A DNA stretch of 64,000 bases from Pyronema omphalodes (lineage: Eukaryota > Ascomycota > Pezizomycetes > Pezizales > Pyronemataceae), in NCBI GenBank assembly GCA_024516155.1, contig JAJJXM010000041.1, positions 504,001 through 568,000 of the forward strand, in the 5' to 3' direction. Both the position numbers and the translations under genes were made by a program. The notes under the pieces are model-generated. The model was given only the letters and a program-made list of their open reading frames with translations. It was not told the origin of the DNA and made no database searches. Position 1 is the first letter of the stretch; the number at the start of each line of letters is the position of its first letter. Shown here piece by piece: positions 11,612-23,450 of this stretch.

Positions 11612-13816
11612 ATGTCGTCATGGTTCGGCGCGTCAAACTCCAACCTGGACGAACAGGTTGAGAAGGCGACCTCTTCCAGTCTGTAGGTTTACCAAGCTCA
11701 CAAGGAGACGGGGCTCGTCTGACGTATGCGATAGTGAGGATATTGCTTTGAACCTCGAAATTTCGGATATTATACGCAGCAAAACTGTACAGCCAAAAGA
11801 GGCTATGCGATCGCTGAAGAAGCGGATAGGACATAAGAACCCAAATATCCAACTTGCGGCACTGGGGGTAGGTTGTCGCTAATCTGTAAGAGATGACGCC
11901 ACTGACATAGTGATCACAGCTCACGGATACCTGTGTAAAAAATGGAGGGTCTCACTTTCTTGTCGAAATCGCTTCTCGGGAGTTTATGGACAACTTGGTT
12001 TCACTACTGCGGGCGCCTGGTGCTATCAACAGCGAAGTCAGGGGGAGGATGTTGGAGTTGATTCAGCTTTGGGCCTCTGTGTTTGAGGGCAAACAAAATC
12101 TCTCCTACGTCGGAGATGTCTACCGGAATCTGAAGAACGATGGCTTCGACTTCCCACCACCACCTACCGTTTCGTCTACCTTTATTGATTCTGCTGCCGT
12201 TAGTATTCACCTTCTGAACAGCCTAGAGTACTTGGCTGATATCGAATTATAGCCCCCAGAGTGGAGTGATGCCGACGTTTGCATGCGTTGCCGAACTGCA
12301 TTTACTTTCACCAATCGAAAGCACCACTGCAGAAACTGTGGTAGTGTCTTTTGCGGCGCCTGCTCCTCTAAATCGATACCACTCCCTCACGTTGGAATTA
12401 TCCAGGCTGTACGAGTTTGTGATGGATGTCACTCGACATTGACTGAGCGCAAGCTCCCTGCGTCATTACCAAAGGTTCTCCAAAGCCCGAAATCTCACTC
12501 GTCACGAAGAGTAGCACCTAGTGCATCTATGCAGCCTCGGAATGCAAGAGTAGAACAGGATGATGATGAGGATCTCAAAAGGGCTCTTCAGATGTCACTG
12601 GAAGAAGCGAAGGGTAACCCCGGTTATGTACCACAACCTTCATCCAACTCAAAATCATCATCCAGTCCCTTTGGAGCGGTTAACAAATCTGCACCTACCA
12701 ACACTGTCGACGATGAAGACGAAGAACTCAAAGCTGCCATCGCAGCAAGTCTTCGTGATATGGAAGAGCAGAAGGCCAAGGCCTCATGGACAACCTCCGT
12801 CCCGACTGTAGAAGCTGCGGCCCGAACTCCTGCACAGATTCAACGTCCGGACCATGAACTTAGCCCAGCTGAGGCAGAAAACATCAGTTTATTTGCTACA
12901 CTAGTTGACCGTCTACAATCGCAACCTCCTGGAACCATTCTTCGTGAACCTCAAATCCAAGAACTATATGAGAGTATTGGAGCTCTGCGGCCTAAGCTTG
13001 CACGAACATTCGGAGAAACCATGAGCAAATACGGTATGACCCACCAAGATAATTTTCACCACTTGAATCGTGAATTTTCAATACTAATCCGAAATTCTAG
13101 AAACTCTCTGCGACCTTCACGCCAAACTCGGAACTGTAGTCCGCTACTACGACCGCATGCTTGAAGAGCGTCTAAGCTACACGTACGGTCGCCATGGACT
13201 CGGTGGCACCGCTCCGCAATCCCAATACGGACAGCCTCCTCAATCTCCCATCGCTCCACCAAGCGATCTTTACCCCACCATGCCTCCCGCAGAGCAATAC
13301 TACGGCAAGCCCTCTGCTCCATCTGGCCCATCTGGCCCATCTGCCCCCGACAATAACTACAGCAGCTATTACACGCAACCCTCTCACCCCTCTGGCTATC
13401 CACCCTACGAACCCCAACAGCAACAATATTCGGCCCCACCAGCCAGTGAACCACCTCATTCTCCTCCCCCCACTGAACCCGGTCAAGCACCCAGCGAACA
13501 CCATCATCAGTACCCATCACAGTCACAGATGCCGCCGCCGCAAGGTTGGGGTCAGTACCCGACTTATCCTCCCACAACGCAGAATGATCCCACGAGTCCA
13601 GGAGTACAGCCAGTCCCCGGGTATCCTTATCAGGCTAGTCCAAAATTGCAGCAGGCTCAGCCTACACAGCAACAAGGAGGATATCCGCAGTATGCTCAGT
13701 ATGCTGCTCCCCCTCAGCAGCAGCAGGGTCAAGCACAATATCAGCAGCCGGTTCCACCACAGCCAGCAGCGGTGCAGCAGAAACCCGTTGTTGAAGAGAG
13801 TTTGATCGATTTATAA
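11612..13816 (+). CDS. vps27: Vps27, ESCRT-0 ubiquitin-sorting subunit
   Basis: Five exons (11612-11682, 11735-11867, 11920-12198, 12253-13033, 13101-13816) give 659 residues. Vps27 sits on endosomes with Hse1, binds ubiquitinated cargo and PI3P, and recruits ESCRT-I and clathrin. The N-terminal VHS domain (1-~150) is split over three exons and includes [25 protein letters not shown] zinc finger follows at ~165-232 with the PI3P-binding RKHHCR motif and four CxxC pairs. Two ubiquitin-interacting motifs are at ~265-281 ([13 protein letters not shown]) and ~316-334 ([13 protein letters not shown]). A GAT-like helical region ([20 protein letters not shown]) precedes a Pro/Gln/Tyr-rich tail. The tail ends in a clathrin-box-like SLIDL at the very C-terminus. 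All introns keep frame. Divergent from the Doa4 gene. Confidence 0.95.
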
Positions 13817-14600
13817 GGAAGTTATTGTAGGATTTTGGATTGGGGGGTAGGGGGGGGGGGGGGGGGGGTTAATTCAGGATTTGTAGGGATGTATGGGTAG
13901 TGGGCTGTGAGGAATAGCTATGAGTGGGATTCTGGGAGGTTGAACATCGGAAGTTGGTTAAGACTGCGGGATGGAAAGGATCTTGTATAATCCAAAATTT
14001 CTCTATCCCTTACTTGAGTGTAATTTGGAAAGCAAGGAAATGATATTTTGAAAAAAGTCAGATAATATTTTTTTCCATATTTATTTTTGTGTTTATGTCG
14101 AGTGATAAATGCGATGATTTCTTTCCGATAGAAAAAAAAAAAAAAACATATCGTCTTCAGCCTGAGATTCAACACGTCCTAACACCGATATATAGCATCT
14201 CAAATCCCGACCCCATGGTGATCAGACATACCCGAAGACCATACCCGAAGACGAAGACAAAAAAGGCAAAAGACGAAAAAGGAAAAGCTCTTATCCAACC
14301 GCAAATCCAGATCCAAGTGCCACCGACCAGAAACAAGACCGGGAGTACCTGTTGATGTCTCCATCAATATCCAATTTTTTTCTACCGTACGGGCTATCTT
14401 GTCCTGAGGTTGGTGAGTTACTTATCTAAGTCTGGACGGGATAGAAAAAATAGGAGCGGTTACTATGTATGTAGTTATGAACTTATGATATTCTGGGGGG
14501 GATGGGATATGATGTGCGTTTGTGTATTACGAGTATTACAAGCAGGAAAAATAATGGATGGGGAATATTGTATGATTCGTAGCGGTAATAGGTAAGTCCT

Positions 14601-14828
14601 GGAGAAGGAGGAGGAGGAGGAGGAGAAGGAGAAGGAGAAGGAGAAGGAGAAGGAGAAGGAGAAGGAGAAGGAGAAGGAGAAGGAGAAGGAGAAGGAGAAG
14701 GAGAAGGAGAAGGAGAAGGAGAAGGAGAAGGAGAAGGAGAAGGAGAAGGAGAAGGAGAAGGAGAAGGAGAAGGAGAAGGAGAAGGAGAAGGAGAAGGAGA
14801 AGGAGAAGGAGAAGGAGAAGAAGGAGAG
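14601..14828 (+). repeat. Microsatellite, (GGA)n then (GGAGAA)n
   Basis: A short GGA stretch leads into roughly 33-34 nearly perfect GGAGAA hexamers. One strand is wholly purine and the other wholly pyrimidine, so it could adopt triplex (H-DNA) structure. It produces long spurious Ser/Phe and Ser/Pro frames on the minus strand. Confidence 0.97.
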
Positions 14829-15237
14829 AAGCAAATGAAATCGTCTAATTGTCTAATTATCTGATTTTCCAGCTGGTGATGAGTCAATAGTCAATAGTTA
14901 ATATCTTTTTACCACTGCGATCCAAAATCTTTATTTGTAACTAGAGACTAGAATCCAGAGATGGTTACTGTTAGATAGGTTTGGAACTTGGTGTGTTGAA
15001 CCAGACGTCTGATCAACGGGATTGTGGATTGTGGATTATGTATTTCATTTTCATTTTAAGTTCTAGACCGGAAATAGCAGTAAGGAGGGAGTATTGGGGG
15101 ATAAGAATGTTGAAACTACTCTGATTTACTTTGGCGTATAGTTTAGCCTAGTCTATACCCCATGCTTATCTTTTTCTTCTTTGTCTTCCAAAACAAAACA
15201 AAAAAAGAAAAAAACAAAAAAACAAAGAAACAAACAA

Positions 15238-15293
15238 AGCCACACACACACACAAACAAACACACACACACACACACACACATACACACAGAT
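15238..15293 (+). repeat. Dinucleotide (CA)n microsatellite
   Basis: Alternating CA with one AAACAAAC interruption near 15253. It is flanked by A-rich tetramers. Confidence 0.9.
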
Positions 15294-16296
15294 ATTCCCA
15301 TCGCTACATAAACAAACAAACAAACAAACAAGATATCTAGCTGCTATCATAGCCCTCTTTAATACAAGTCTGCCTGTGGTATCTATCCATTATTTCCATC
15401 TCCCAATATCTACCCATCATATACCAATCCTGTCGTATCCTGTAATTTCGGTATAGGTATAGGTATTATTTCTGTATATGAATCTAATTTAACTGAATTT
15501 GCCATGATTTCGACATCTCAAGATTTCAAGATTTTACACGGCGTGTACGAATGTCTGTATATATCACTATGTATACTCAATCTAGTGATGTTCTCATCAT
15601 TCATCATTCATATTCATCGCCATCACCATCATCATCGCCATCATCATCTCATCGCTCTTCCTCATCTCATCATTTCCTCATCACCCTTCCCCGCTCTTCC
15701 GCTAAGCAATCGAAAAATTAAATGAGAACAATTGAATACCATTAAATCACATCACATCAATCCCCGCATCCATTACTGCATTGCTCTCCTCATCACTACC
15801 TCAGTACAATCACCTCACATCAATCACTCCAACCGTCACTACTTCCTACAGATTTCTCCAATCCTTAAATCTTACAGGAGTGATGCAAGGTAAGTCACAT
15901 AGCCGTGGGTCGCTATAACAGTTTCACACTATACCACATCAAATCACATCAAATCAAGGCACATCAATGCATATGAAAAAAAAAACACTTAAATGTAAAT
16001 GTAAAAAACTAGAGAACATCAGAACATCAGAACCTAAGAACGCAAAAAAAAAATATCCCGCAAAAATTTTCCATCTCCCTTCTCATCTCCTCATCTCCCC
16101 TCTCATCTCATGACCCATATCTACTTCGATCCTCTGCTCCTTGACCCCTTCGCTCCACTACTTCGCAGCTTCGCTCCAGGGATCATCTTCTACTCTTTTA
16201 CCCATCTTCTACACTTCTACCTCAATATGTAACGAGCGTTACGAAACGCAGCATAAATAAGGTAAATTTTTCCCTAGTACAAAACTCGGGGAAAAT

Positions 16297-17739
16297 TTAC
16301 TGGACGTACTTCCAGGCACCGAAAGCGACGATGGCAGCGAGGAGAACGAAGGCGTAGAGAGCGCTGTACAGAGTTAGCGAATTATTCTTCCGGGCTGATG
16401 TACTATGATACGAGAGCTGTAGATGGCTGTAGCGTCCCAAGCAACAGCACCAACACCAGTATCTCACGACATCACCAAGGCGCCGAATATAATACAAAAA
16501 TGGTGAAAACTTACGTTCCAGCATCGGTAGAGGATCCAGTCTGGGAGGTGGTAGTAGCAGCGAGCTTAGGCTTGGGGTCGGACTCCTGCGAAGATGATCG
16601 TCAGCTGTTGATTCCCGATTTATGCACGGCAAATTTTGGCGCCGACGCGGCTTTTTCGTATCGGAATCATTCCGAGACCAGCCACGACGGGACGGAGGGA
16701 TAAAACTCTCCGGCCGAGGAATGGGATAGGTTTCAGATTTTGATTCCGACTACGGAACGCCGTTGGCTTGCAGTACTGCAATATTGCTGGGTATCCAATT
16801 CCTTATTCCTCGTTCCTCATTGCGCGAAGTTTGCGCAGTGGAATTACAGAATCACATGGGTTAAACCAGTTCCACAATTCCACTGTGCTTGCTTCGATTT
16901 GAAGAAAGAGGTGCAAGGTCTTCCGAGTCCCGTGGCAATTGTCGTAATGTAGGGGCGAAGATAGGAAGAAAACGTACAGTGCGTCTCAACTTTCCAACAA
17001 GAAGTCCCTCCAAGATCTCACGGGCCTCGTCGGAGTGTCCAACATCCTGCAAATCATGCGTTAGCGAGGTGGCTCGTGGTATCGATAGGTAGAGCTTAGC
17101 GTCGAGGACAAAAAAAAAGTTGAGACTACAAGACACTTTTCCACAGATGCGCAGCTCGTGAACTCCAATTCCTGTATCACACCGGAGGAAATTCAAGAGC
17201 AATGCTGTTAGAGTGTCTTCCAAGATCTGCCAGGCGTGGCGCCCCTAGCAAAATGCTTTGCTGTCACCCTGCACCCAGGAGAACACCGTGTCATGTAGTC
17301 CCCCCAATTTTTGTCGGCAACGTAAAGGTCTTGGATGTGTGGGAAGAATTCGTTACCTCGAAAGAGTCGGTGGCATCCTGTCCTCCAACATCCATCAAGA
17401 CCTCCTCTCCACCACTGCGCGGATGTTAGACAGCTTTCAATTTCCGAGAATTCGGGGGTTACGAACGGGTGCTCGTCAACGAAGCTGCCGACGGAGTAGA
17501 CCTTGTCGTGAATGACCATGAAAAGGTCCTATTAAAAATTTGTTAACCATTTCCCTTTGAGTAGCTATGGAGGACGTGACAAGGTGTCCTCTCCTCAAGC
17601 CAAGTCCAGCCCTACAAGTAGAGAGGTACCTGGGGAGAGAATTGAAGGCGGAAATTGTCACAAAGAAAAGAATTTCAAGTACCTTCTTGGTGTTGTGGGC
17701 CTTGACCTCCTCGTAAGTGTACTCCTGAGTGGCGGACAT
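16297..17739 (-). CDS. cyb5: Cytochrome b5, tail-anchored
   Basis: Six exons (17739-17683, 17528-17467, 17414-17357, 17046-16978, 16585-16515, 16363-16297) give 127 residues, typical for microsomal cytochrome b5. It passes electrons to ER desaturases, hydroxylases and P450s. The N-terminus is MSATQEYTYEEVKAHNTKK. Heme ligands are His39 in HPGG and His63 in EDVGHSDEAREIL. The linker SDPKPKLAATTTSQTGSS leads to a single C-terminal membrane segment (ALYAFVLLAAIVAFGAWKY) that anchors it to the ER facing the cytosol. Intron 2 falls inside the HPGG codons (between P and G). Intron 3 is 310 bp, much longer than most in this window. Because exons are short, the gene is easy to miss. Confidence 0.95.
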
Positions 17740-19033
17740 TTTTGCTTCGTTTAACTGCGTTTCGGGGTGGTGATTTTTCGTGGTTGAGCGATGGGTTTTA
17801 AGAAGTAGAATCGGTTGTCGGGCGGAGGATTCTGATGGGGTGTTAGTGAATTGTTGGTGGGCTGCCCGAGGAACGCTAAGAAATTAGCGAGGTGAGGCTC
17901 AGGAAGGAACACGGGAGCCGCGGTGGCTAGAATGGGTTGATGAAGGGGGCAGGCACTTGATTCGCGAGGGATGAGTTGGAGCGCTGCTAAAGAGGATGTT
18001 TAATTCGAGATGTCTGAGTGGATGAGGGAAAAGATGTACTGAAATCGGGAATATTTTGCTGTTTTCGTCTGGTGTATTTGATATTATGAATAAGCATAAT
18101 TGAGGGAAGATTTGTATGCATATATTGTAGTTCCTGACAGTATCTATGCATCTGTCCTCACCGTCGGGTTGCTCCGTAATCTACACAATTACTTATGCAT
18201 CTTCACATTGTGGAATCATTCTGAAATTTACACAGTATTCATCCATCTACACGCCATCAGCTTATTCTCAAATCTACACAGTAATCTATGCATCTGTCCC
18301 CCGATACTTCACTCGCTTCAACGATTTGTGGAATTTTAGCTGCACGTCAACGGCCAAGATGGGTTATCCTTTCCCTTCACAGCTAAAACTGTCAGTTCAC
18401 ATATCAACTCCGCATACAAATTCGGGTCCACCGGAATAATTCGATACACCGCGGCATCGAAAAGTAAATACCGTGATAATTTTATTCCTGCAAACTTGAT
18501 GGGCTCCCTGCATTCTGCATCAATTCGGATATCCCGCCTTCCGAAACGCCGTCGGTTTCTCTGAGATGAAATTTGAACGTGTTGCCATGTGGTCTGTGCG
18601 AGCGAAACAACTGCCGTTATCAGAGCCGCTTAAATCTTTCTGTTTCTACTCAAAATTTCTAATCAGCATTTTTACTTCAACGGCTATGTACATTGAAAGA
18701 GAACAAGGAAATAAGCTTCTCAAGCTTCTGTCAAGCTTCTTCTATTCAATGCGACGGCTATCCTCCTTTCAGGCACGTGATTTATGCACTCTTTAGTCAT
18801 GCTCTTCCGTCTTCGTCCAATTGGCTACATTCAACTGCATAGCTGTCCACTAAGCACCGAGGCGACACCGACACCGTGACGACCAAAGACCCAACTACCG
18901 CATCCATCCATCAAAACAAGCTACATCAAAGCCAAAGCAACCACCGCGAACACACGACACCGGATCTGTTCAACAACCGCGACACTATAGCCGCAGAGGA
19001 ACAACTTGACGAGTAGTAGCTTCAATACACGCA
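17740..19033. other. Shared intergenic region between cytochrome b5 and ArfGAP genes
   Basis: Divergent promoter region. At about 18140-18300 short phrases recur with variation: CTATGCATCTGTCC (twice), TTATGCATCTTC, and four forms of TCTACACA/TTTACACAG. This looks like a decayed tandem repeat. AAGCTTCT clusters occur at 18710-18745. No gene was recognised. Confidence 0.55.
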
Positions 19034-20860
19034 ATGTCGAGACGTCCGAATGCCGCTGCCGACAAGGCCGCTGCGAATACGGCTGTCATCAAAAATCTAC
19101 TGAAGCTTCCCGGAAACAAGGTCTGCGCAGATTGTAAACGCAATAAGCTACCGCGATGGGCTAGTTGGAACCTGGGAATCTTCATCTGTATTAGGTGTGT
19201 ATAAAGTAGTTTCCAGCAAGGGACCCACAACTGATATGTATAGATGTTCCGGTATTCATCGTGGAATGGGAACGCATATTTCCAAAGTAAAGTCGGTAGA
19301 TTTAGACAGTTGGACAGATGAGCAGCTACAGAGTGTAGTCAAGTGGGGAAACACAAAGGCGAACAAGTATGCCTTCAGTAGTGCTATTCTGGAGCTTCCA
19401 AGGTCCACAGCTAACATCTTCAAGATACTGGGAAGCCAACCTCGCCCCCGGTCACGTCCCCTCCGAAGCCAAAATTGAGAATTTCATCCGTACAAAGTAC
19501 GAGTCCAAGCGATGGGTAATGGAAGGCGGTATTCCTGATCCTTCAACTCTTGACGACGAAGATGACGACAATGTGGTACGACCTCCATAATCCCCTCGTC
19601 TCCAAAAGCTAAACCTCACAGCCTCTTAAGCAAGTCCAGGAAAAACTGGAACACCGTAAATCCGCCGGTATCAGCACTCCTCAGCCTGCCGCTCCCGTTG
19701 TCTCCAAATCAGCCAATATCAACCTCTTTGATGACGAGCCGATATCTACTCCCGTGGCCAAAGCAGCAGCTCCGGCACCAGCCCAACCAACAAAGACTCC
19801 CGACTCAGCATCCCTTCTCGGCCTCGACTTCTTTGCCCCTGCCGACTCACCTAGCCCTCGCCCAAGCTCCATCATCTCCGACCCAGGCAGTAAGCCCGCC
19901 GCCCCTACCGGAAGACCCGACTACAAATCCATCCTATCACTTTATGCATCCGCAGCTCCCAGACAACAAATTGTACAGCCGCAGCATTCTCCCACCATGA
20001 ATTCGTACGGAGTCCAACCAAACTTCTCCTCCCTAAACGACTCCTTCAATTCTCTCAGCTTTGGCCAGACTCAAACCGCGACCCCAGCAATCCAGCAGAC
20101 TGCGCAACCCGCACCTGCCAAACCCTCTCCTTTTGCAAACCTAACCGCAGGCATGAAGAAATCCGTGGCTGCCCCTCAAGTCAGCAAACCCTCTCCAGGA
20201 GGCTTTTTCTCACCACCCAAGACAACCCCTGCCGCCTCCGCCTCCTCCGGCCTCGGCGACCTCTTCGACTTTGGAACCCCCGCCGCCCCAGCTCAGCCTA
20301 CCCACTCCCACTCAGCTTCAATGTCTAGCTTATCAGGTATGAGCAGCATGTCCTCCGCGGCTCCTACTAGTAGCAACAACGCATTCGCGAACCTAGCTTT
20401 CGAAACCAACGCCTGGGTTACTCCCGCTCCCACCACCACCGCTGCAACAACCACCAACAGCACTTCGAACAACTGGGGCGGAATGGGGGGTATGAACAGC
20501 ATGGGCAATATGGGCAACTCATCCCTCTCCTCCACAGCCGCCTGGGGAGCCCCAGTCATGACCACTCCTGCAATGAACGCATTTGCGAATACCACATCAT
20601 CTGCCTGGGGATCTTCAAGCACTACTACTACTACTGCGCCAGCAGTCTCTTCCTTTGCACCAACAAGCCCAGGTAATGTCTGGGGATCAACTGCGACTAC
20701 TACAGCACCGGCTGCGGCGAGTAAACCAGCGGCATCATTTGCAGATGAGGAGGACTGGGGAAACTTTAGTAGTGGGACTACGGTGCAGTCTACCCCTGCG
20801 CCAGTGAAGGTACAGGCTGGTGGATTTGATGATGATGTTTTTGGGAATGTGTGGAAATAG
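19034..20860 (+). CDS. age2: ArfGAP, Age2/SMAP type
   Basis: Four exons (19034-19194, 19244-19366, 19425-19575, 19622-20860) give 557 residues. Family members stimulate GTP hydrolysis by Arf at the trans-Golgi and endosomes. The ArfGAP domain occupies ~15-145: zinc ligands are Cys31 and Cys34 (CADC) and Cys52 and Cys55 (CIRC), followed by [20 protein letters not shown] with the catalytic Arg in [24 protein letters not shown] follows, as in SMAP/Age2 proteins. The rest is low-complexity and rich in Ala, Pro, Ser, Thr, Asn and Gly, with FDFG- and WG-type short motifs and several DDD/EEDW acidic stretches (for example EEDWGNF), suggestive of adaptor or clathrin binding; that is inference. Age2 is preferred over Gcs1 or Glo3 because of the SMAP-like finger sequence. 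Confidence 0.9.
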
Positions 20861-22046
20861 ATGGGGTTGAAGGTGTGTGGAAGCGGGGGTTGTAGGTTAT
20901 GAGAAAACGATGGAGTTTTGGAGAGTAGGTTGGGGGAGTAATGTGGCGGCGGAGGTGACACGATGTTGCGGGAAGGGAAGGAAGAGAGAAGGGAATGGCG
21001 AGGAGATAGGAGTGATAATGTCTAGCTACATTGAATTGTACACAGCTTTAATTAACTTATCAAACAACCTACTATGGGAATTTTATGTGTTAGACAATGT
21101 TACTGCTGGGATTCAGATGAAATGATTGGGGGTTTTGGTATGGGTATTAAGATGAAAATGATGAGGTAGATGATGATGATGATGATGCAGGATGATGTGT
21201 TAGTGAGCTTTCTTTTCTCTAGCTTCTTGAAGCTTTTCTTGTAGCTTCCCTAGTTTTCCTTATAGCCTTTTCGAGCTTTCATGTTGCTTTCCTATGGCTT
21301 CTTTAGCTTCTTTAGCTTTCTTAACTTCCTTGAAGTTTATACCCCACTTTTTTTGAGTCGTTTTCTGGGTAGAAATTTTTGTTCAGTGTTTTTTTACGTG
21401 TTTTTTGGGGGGGTTTAAGGGGATTATGGGGTTTTCGTAGATTGTATAATGATATGGGTGTGGATGTGTATGAGGACGAAGATATGGGTGTGAGGAGTTT
21501 ATGGATGTGGTAGAATGCAATGCAGTCAAGTCAAGTGAAGGAACAGTTTTTAACTTATTTCTTTTTGTATAGAGAGCTCAGAGAGGTTATTATGAATAGT
21601 GATGGATTAGCAGGTGTGGGGTAATGAGACTGCTATTGATATTGAAAGCGTGCCTCTTATATATTTTCTTGGTCATGATATTTTTGTTGTTTTCGTTGTT
21701 TATATTTTTGTTGTTTTTCTGGTTTATATTTTTGCTGTTTTTCTGGTTTGTAGCTTTCTAGTTTATTGGAACTTGGAGATTTTCAGTAAGCCTAGAACAG
21801 CAACAGCCGCAACAACAACAATAAGAATAGATTTCCCGGAACATATTGTCAATCGTTCTGGGTATGTTTTTTTTTTCCATCTCATCATTTAAACGTGATG
21901 ACCTGCGTGTATATGCAGGTTGATGGATACAACTCTTGTCTTGAACCAACCATCAACTATCGTGATCGTTAATCTCCCAATGTACTGATGTTTGATTCTT
22001 TTGATTTTTTGATTTCCACTGTGATTTCGACTGTGAGCTGCAATTG

Positions 22047-22336
22047 GTGTTGTAGGTGTGGTTGTAGTTGTAGTTGTAGTTGTGGTTGTGGTTGTGGTTG
22101 TGGTTGTGGTTGTGGTTGTAGTTGTAGTTGTAGTTGTAGTTGTAGTTGTAGTTGTAGTTGTAGTTGTAGTTGTAGTTGTAGTTGTAGTTGTAGTTGTAGT
22201 TGTGGTTGTAGTTGTAGTTGTAGTTGTAGTTGTAGTTGTAGTTGTAGTTGTAGTTGTAGTTGTAGTTGTAGTTGTAGTTGTAGTTGTAGTTGCAGTTGCA
22301 GTTGTAGTTGTAGTTGTAGTTGTAGTTGTAGTTGTA
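22047..22336 (+). repeat. Microsatellite, 6 bp unit (TTGTAG)n
   Basis: About 48 hexamers. Variant units are clustered: TTGTGG in a block at about 22079-22116 and again near 22200, and TTGCAG near 22290-22300. Clustering of variants shows local slippage or duplication of subarrays. The array yields poly-Cys/Ser and poly-Val open frames that are not genes. Confidence 0.97.
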
Positions 22337-22626
22337 GCTAACTATAGATTACTCCTGTATATGGTATCATAGCCATGGATTCTAGATACTGATTATGCCA
22401 ACTCTGCTCACGGCTCAGAAAACACGGACGAGATATGACGCAATCATGACATATCACTCGATGGTTTTCGTTGCTCATTTTGTATGCAAATGCGCAGCGT
22501 TTTTTGCTTTCTTTTTCTTTTGATTTTGTTTTTTTTGGGAAAGGAATGGTAAAATATGGTTGGTGAGTAGGTGTAATGATGTCATTGATTACTGTTATCG
22601 ATGTTTCTGGACTTCTATACTTTTGC

Positions 22627-22864
22627 ATTTCAGTATTTCAGTATTTCAGTATTTCAGTATTTCAGTATTTCAGTATTTCAGTATTTCAGTATTTCAGTAT
22701 TTCAGTATTTCAGTATTTCAGTATTTCAGTATTTCAGTATTTCAGTATTTCAGTATTTCAGTATTTCAGTATTTCAGTATTTCAGTATTTCAGTATTTCA
22801 GTATTTCAGTATTTCAGTATTTCAGTATTTCAGTATTTCAGTATTTCAGTATTTCAGTATTTCT
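22627..22864 (+). repeat. Microsatellite, 8 bp unit (ATTTCAGT)n
   Basis: About 29 perfect copies of an octamer, only ~290 bp after the hexamer array. Since 8 is not a multiple of 3, all three frames read the same FQYFSISV peptide, so the three overlapping open frames here are artefacts. Confidence 0.97.
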
Positions 22865-23356
22865 TCACATCCTTTTAAATTTTTTCGCCTCTTCGCCTTT
22901 TCACTTCTACCCATCTACTTCCGCCTCAACCCACCTTCTTGCAGTTCTACCGCAGCTTTCTTTAGCCATATTCTACGTTGCAGGTTCTCCCTATGACTAG
23001 TGTTACATAGCGCCACATTTCATTCCCCGCAGAAACAATCCACTCTCCCCTCGTTCTCCATTCCCCATGGATACCAACTCGGCTTTTTTAGAGCACTGTT
23101 GCACTTGTCATGGATCTATAGCCATGGACGGCAAAGTATATTTCATTACGAAAAGATCTTTCCTATATAACTTGAATAGAGCACTCCGATAGACAGGGAG
23201 GTGGATAGCCACCTGTCTAAGGAAGATATGGGTACCACTTATATTGCTTGGTGAAGTGACTATGGGGTTTGGTACGTATATATGTATATATTTTGTCTAT
23301 ATTTTGTCTATATTGCCTAGCCATCTGTATCTCGGTATTCCTATATCCCCATGTCC

Positions 23357-23450
23357 CATCACCATAATCATCACCATAATCATCACCATAATCATCACCA
23401 TAATCATCACCATAATCATCACCATAATCATCACCATAATCATCGCCATA
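23357..23450 (+). repeat. Minisatellite, 12 bp unit (CATCACCATAAT)n
   Basis: About 7-8 copies, the last with one change (ATCGCC). In frame it would encode repeating DDYG on the minus strand, but no gene context supports coding. Confidence 0.93.

Larger units (their letters stand above)
13817..16296. other. Intergenic region with simple repeats
   Basis: Vps27 3' side and cytochrome b5 3' side. It contains a G run at about 13851-13868, the GGAGAA array and the CA array listed separately, short (AAAC)n at about 15308-15330, and TCATC-rich DNA at 15595-15800. No conserved gene or RNA was recognised. Confidence 0.6.

Noticed and set aside
20293..20961. Frame antisense to the ArfGAP low-complexity tail
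   Set aside because: By-product of Ala/Pro/Ser-rich codons on the sense strand; no motif.
22058..22372. Poly-Val, poly-Cys/Ser and FQYFSISV open frames at 22.0-23.0 kb
   Set aside because: They are translations of microsatellites, present in several frames at once.
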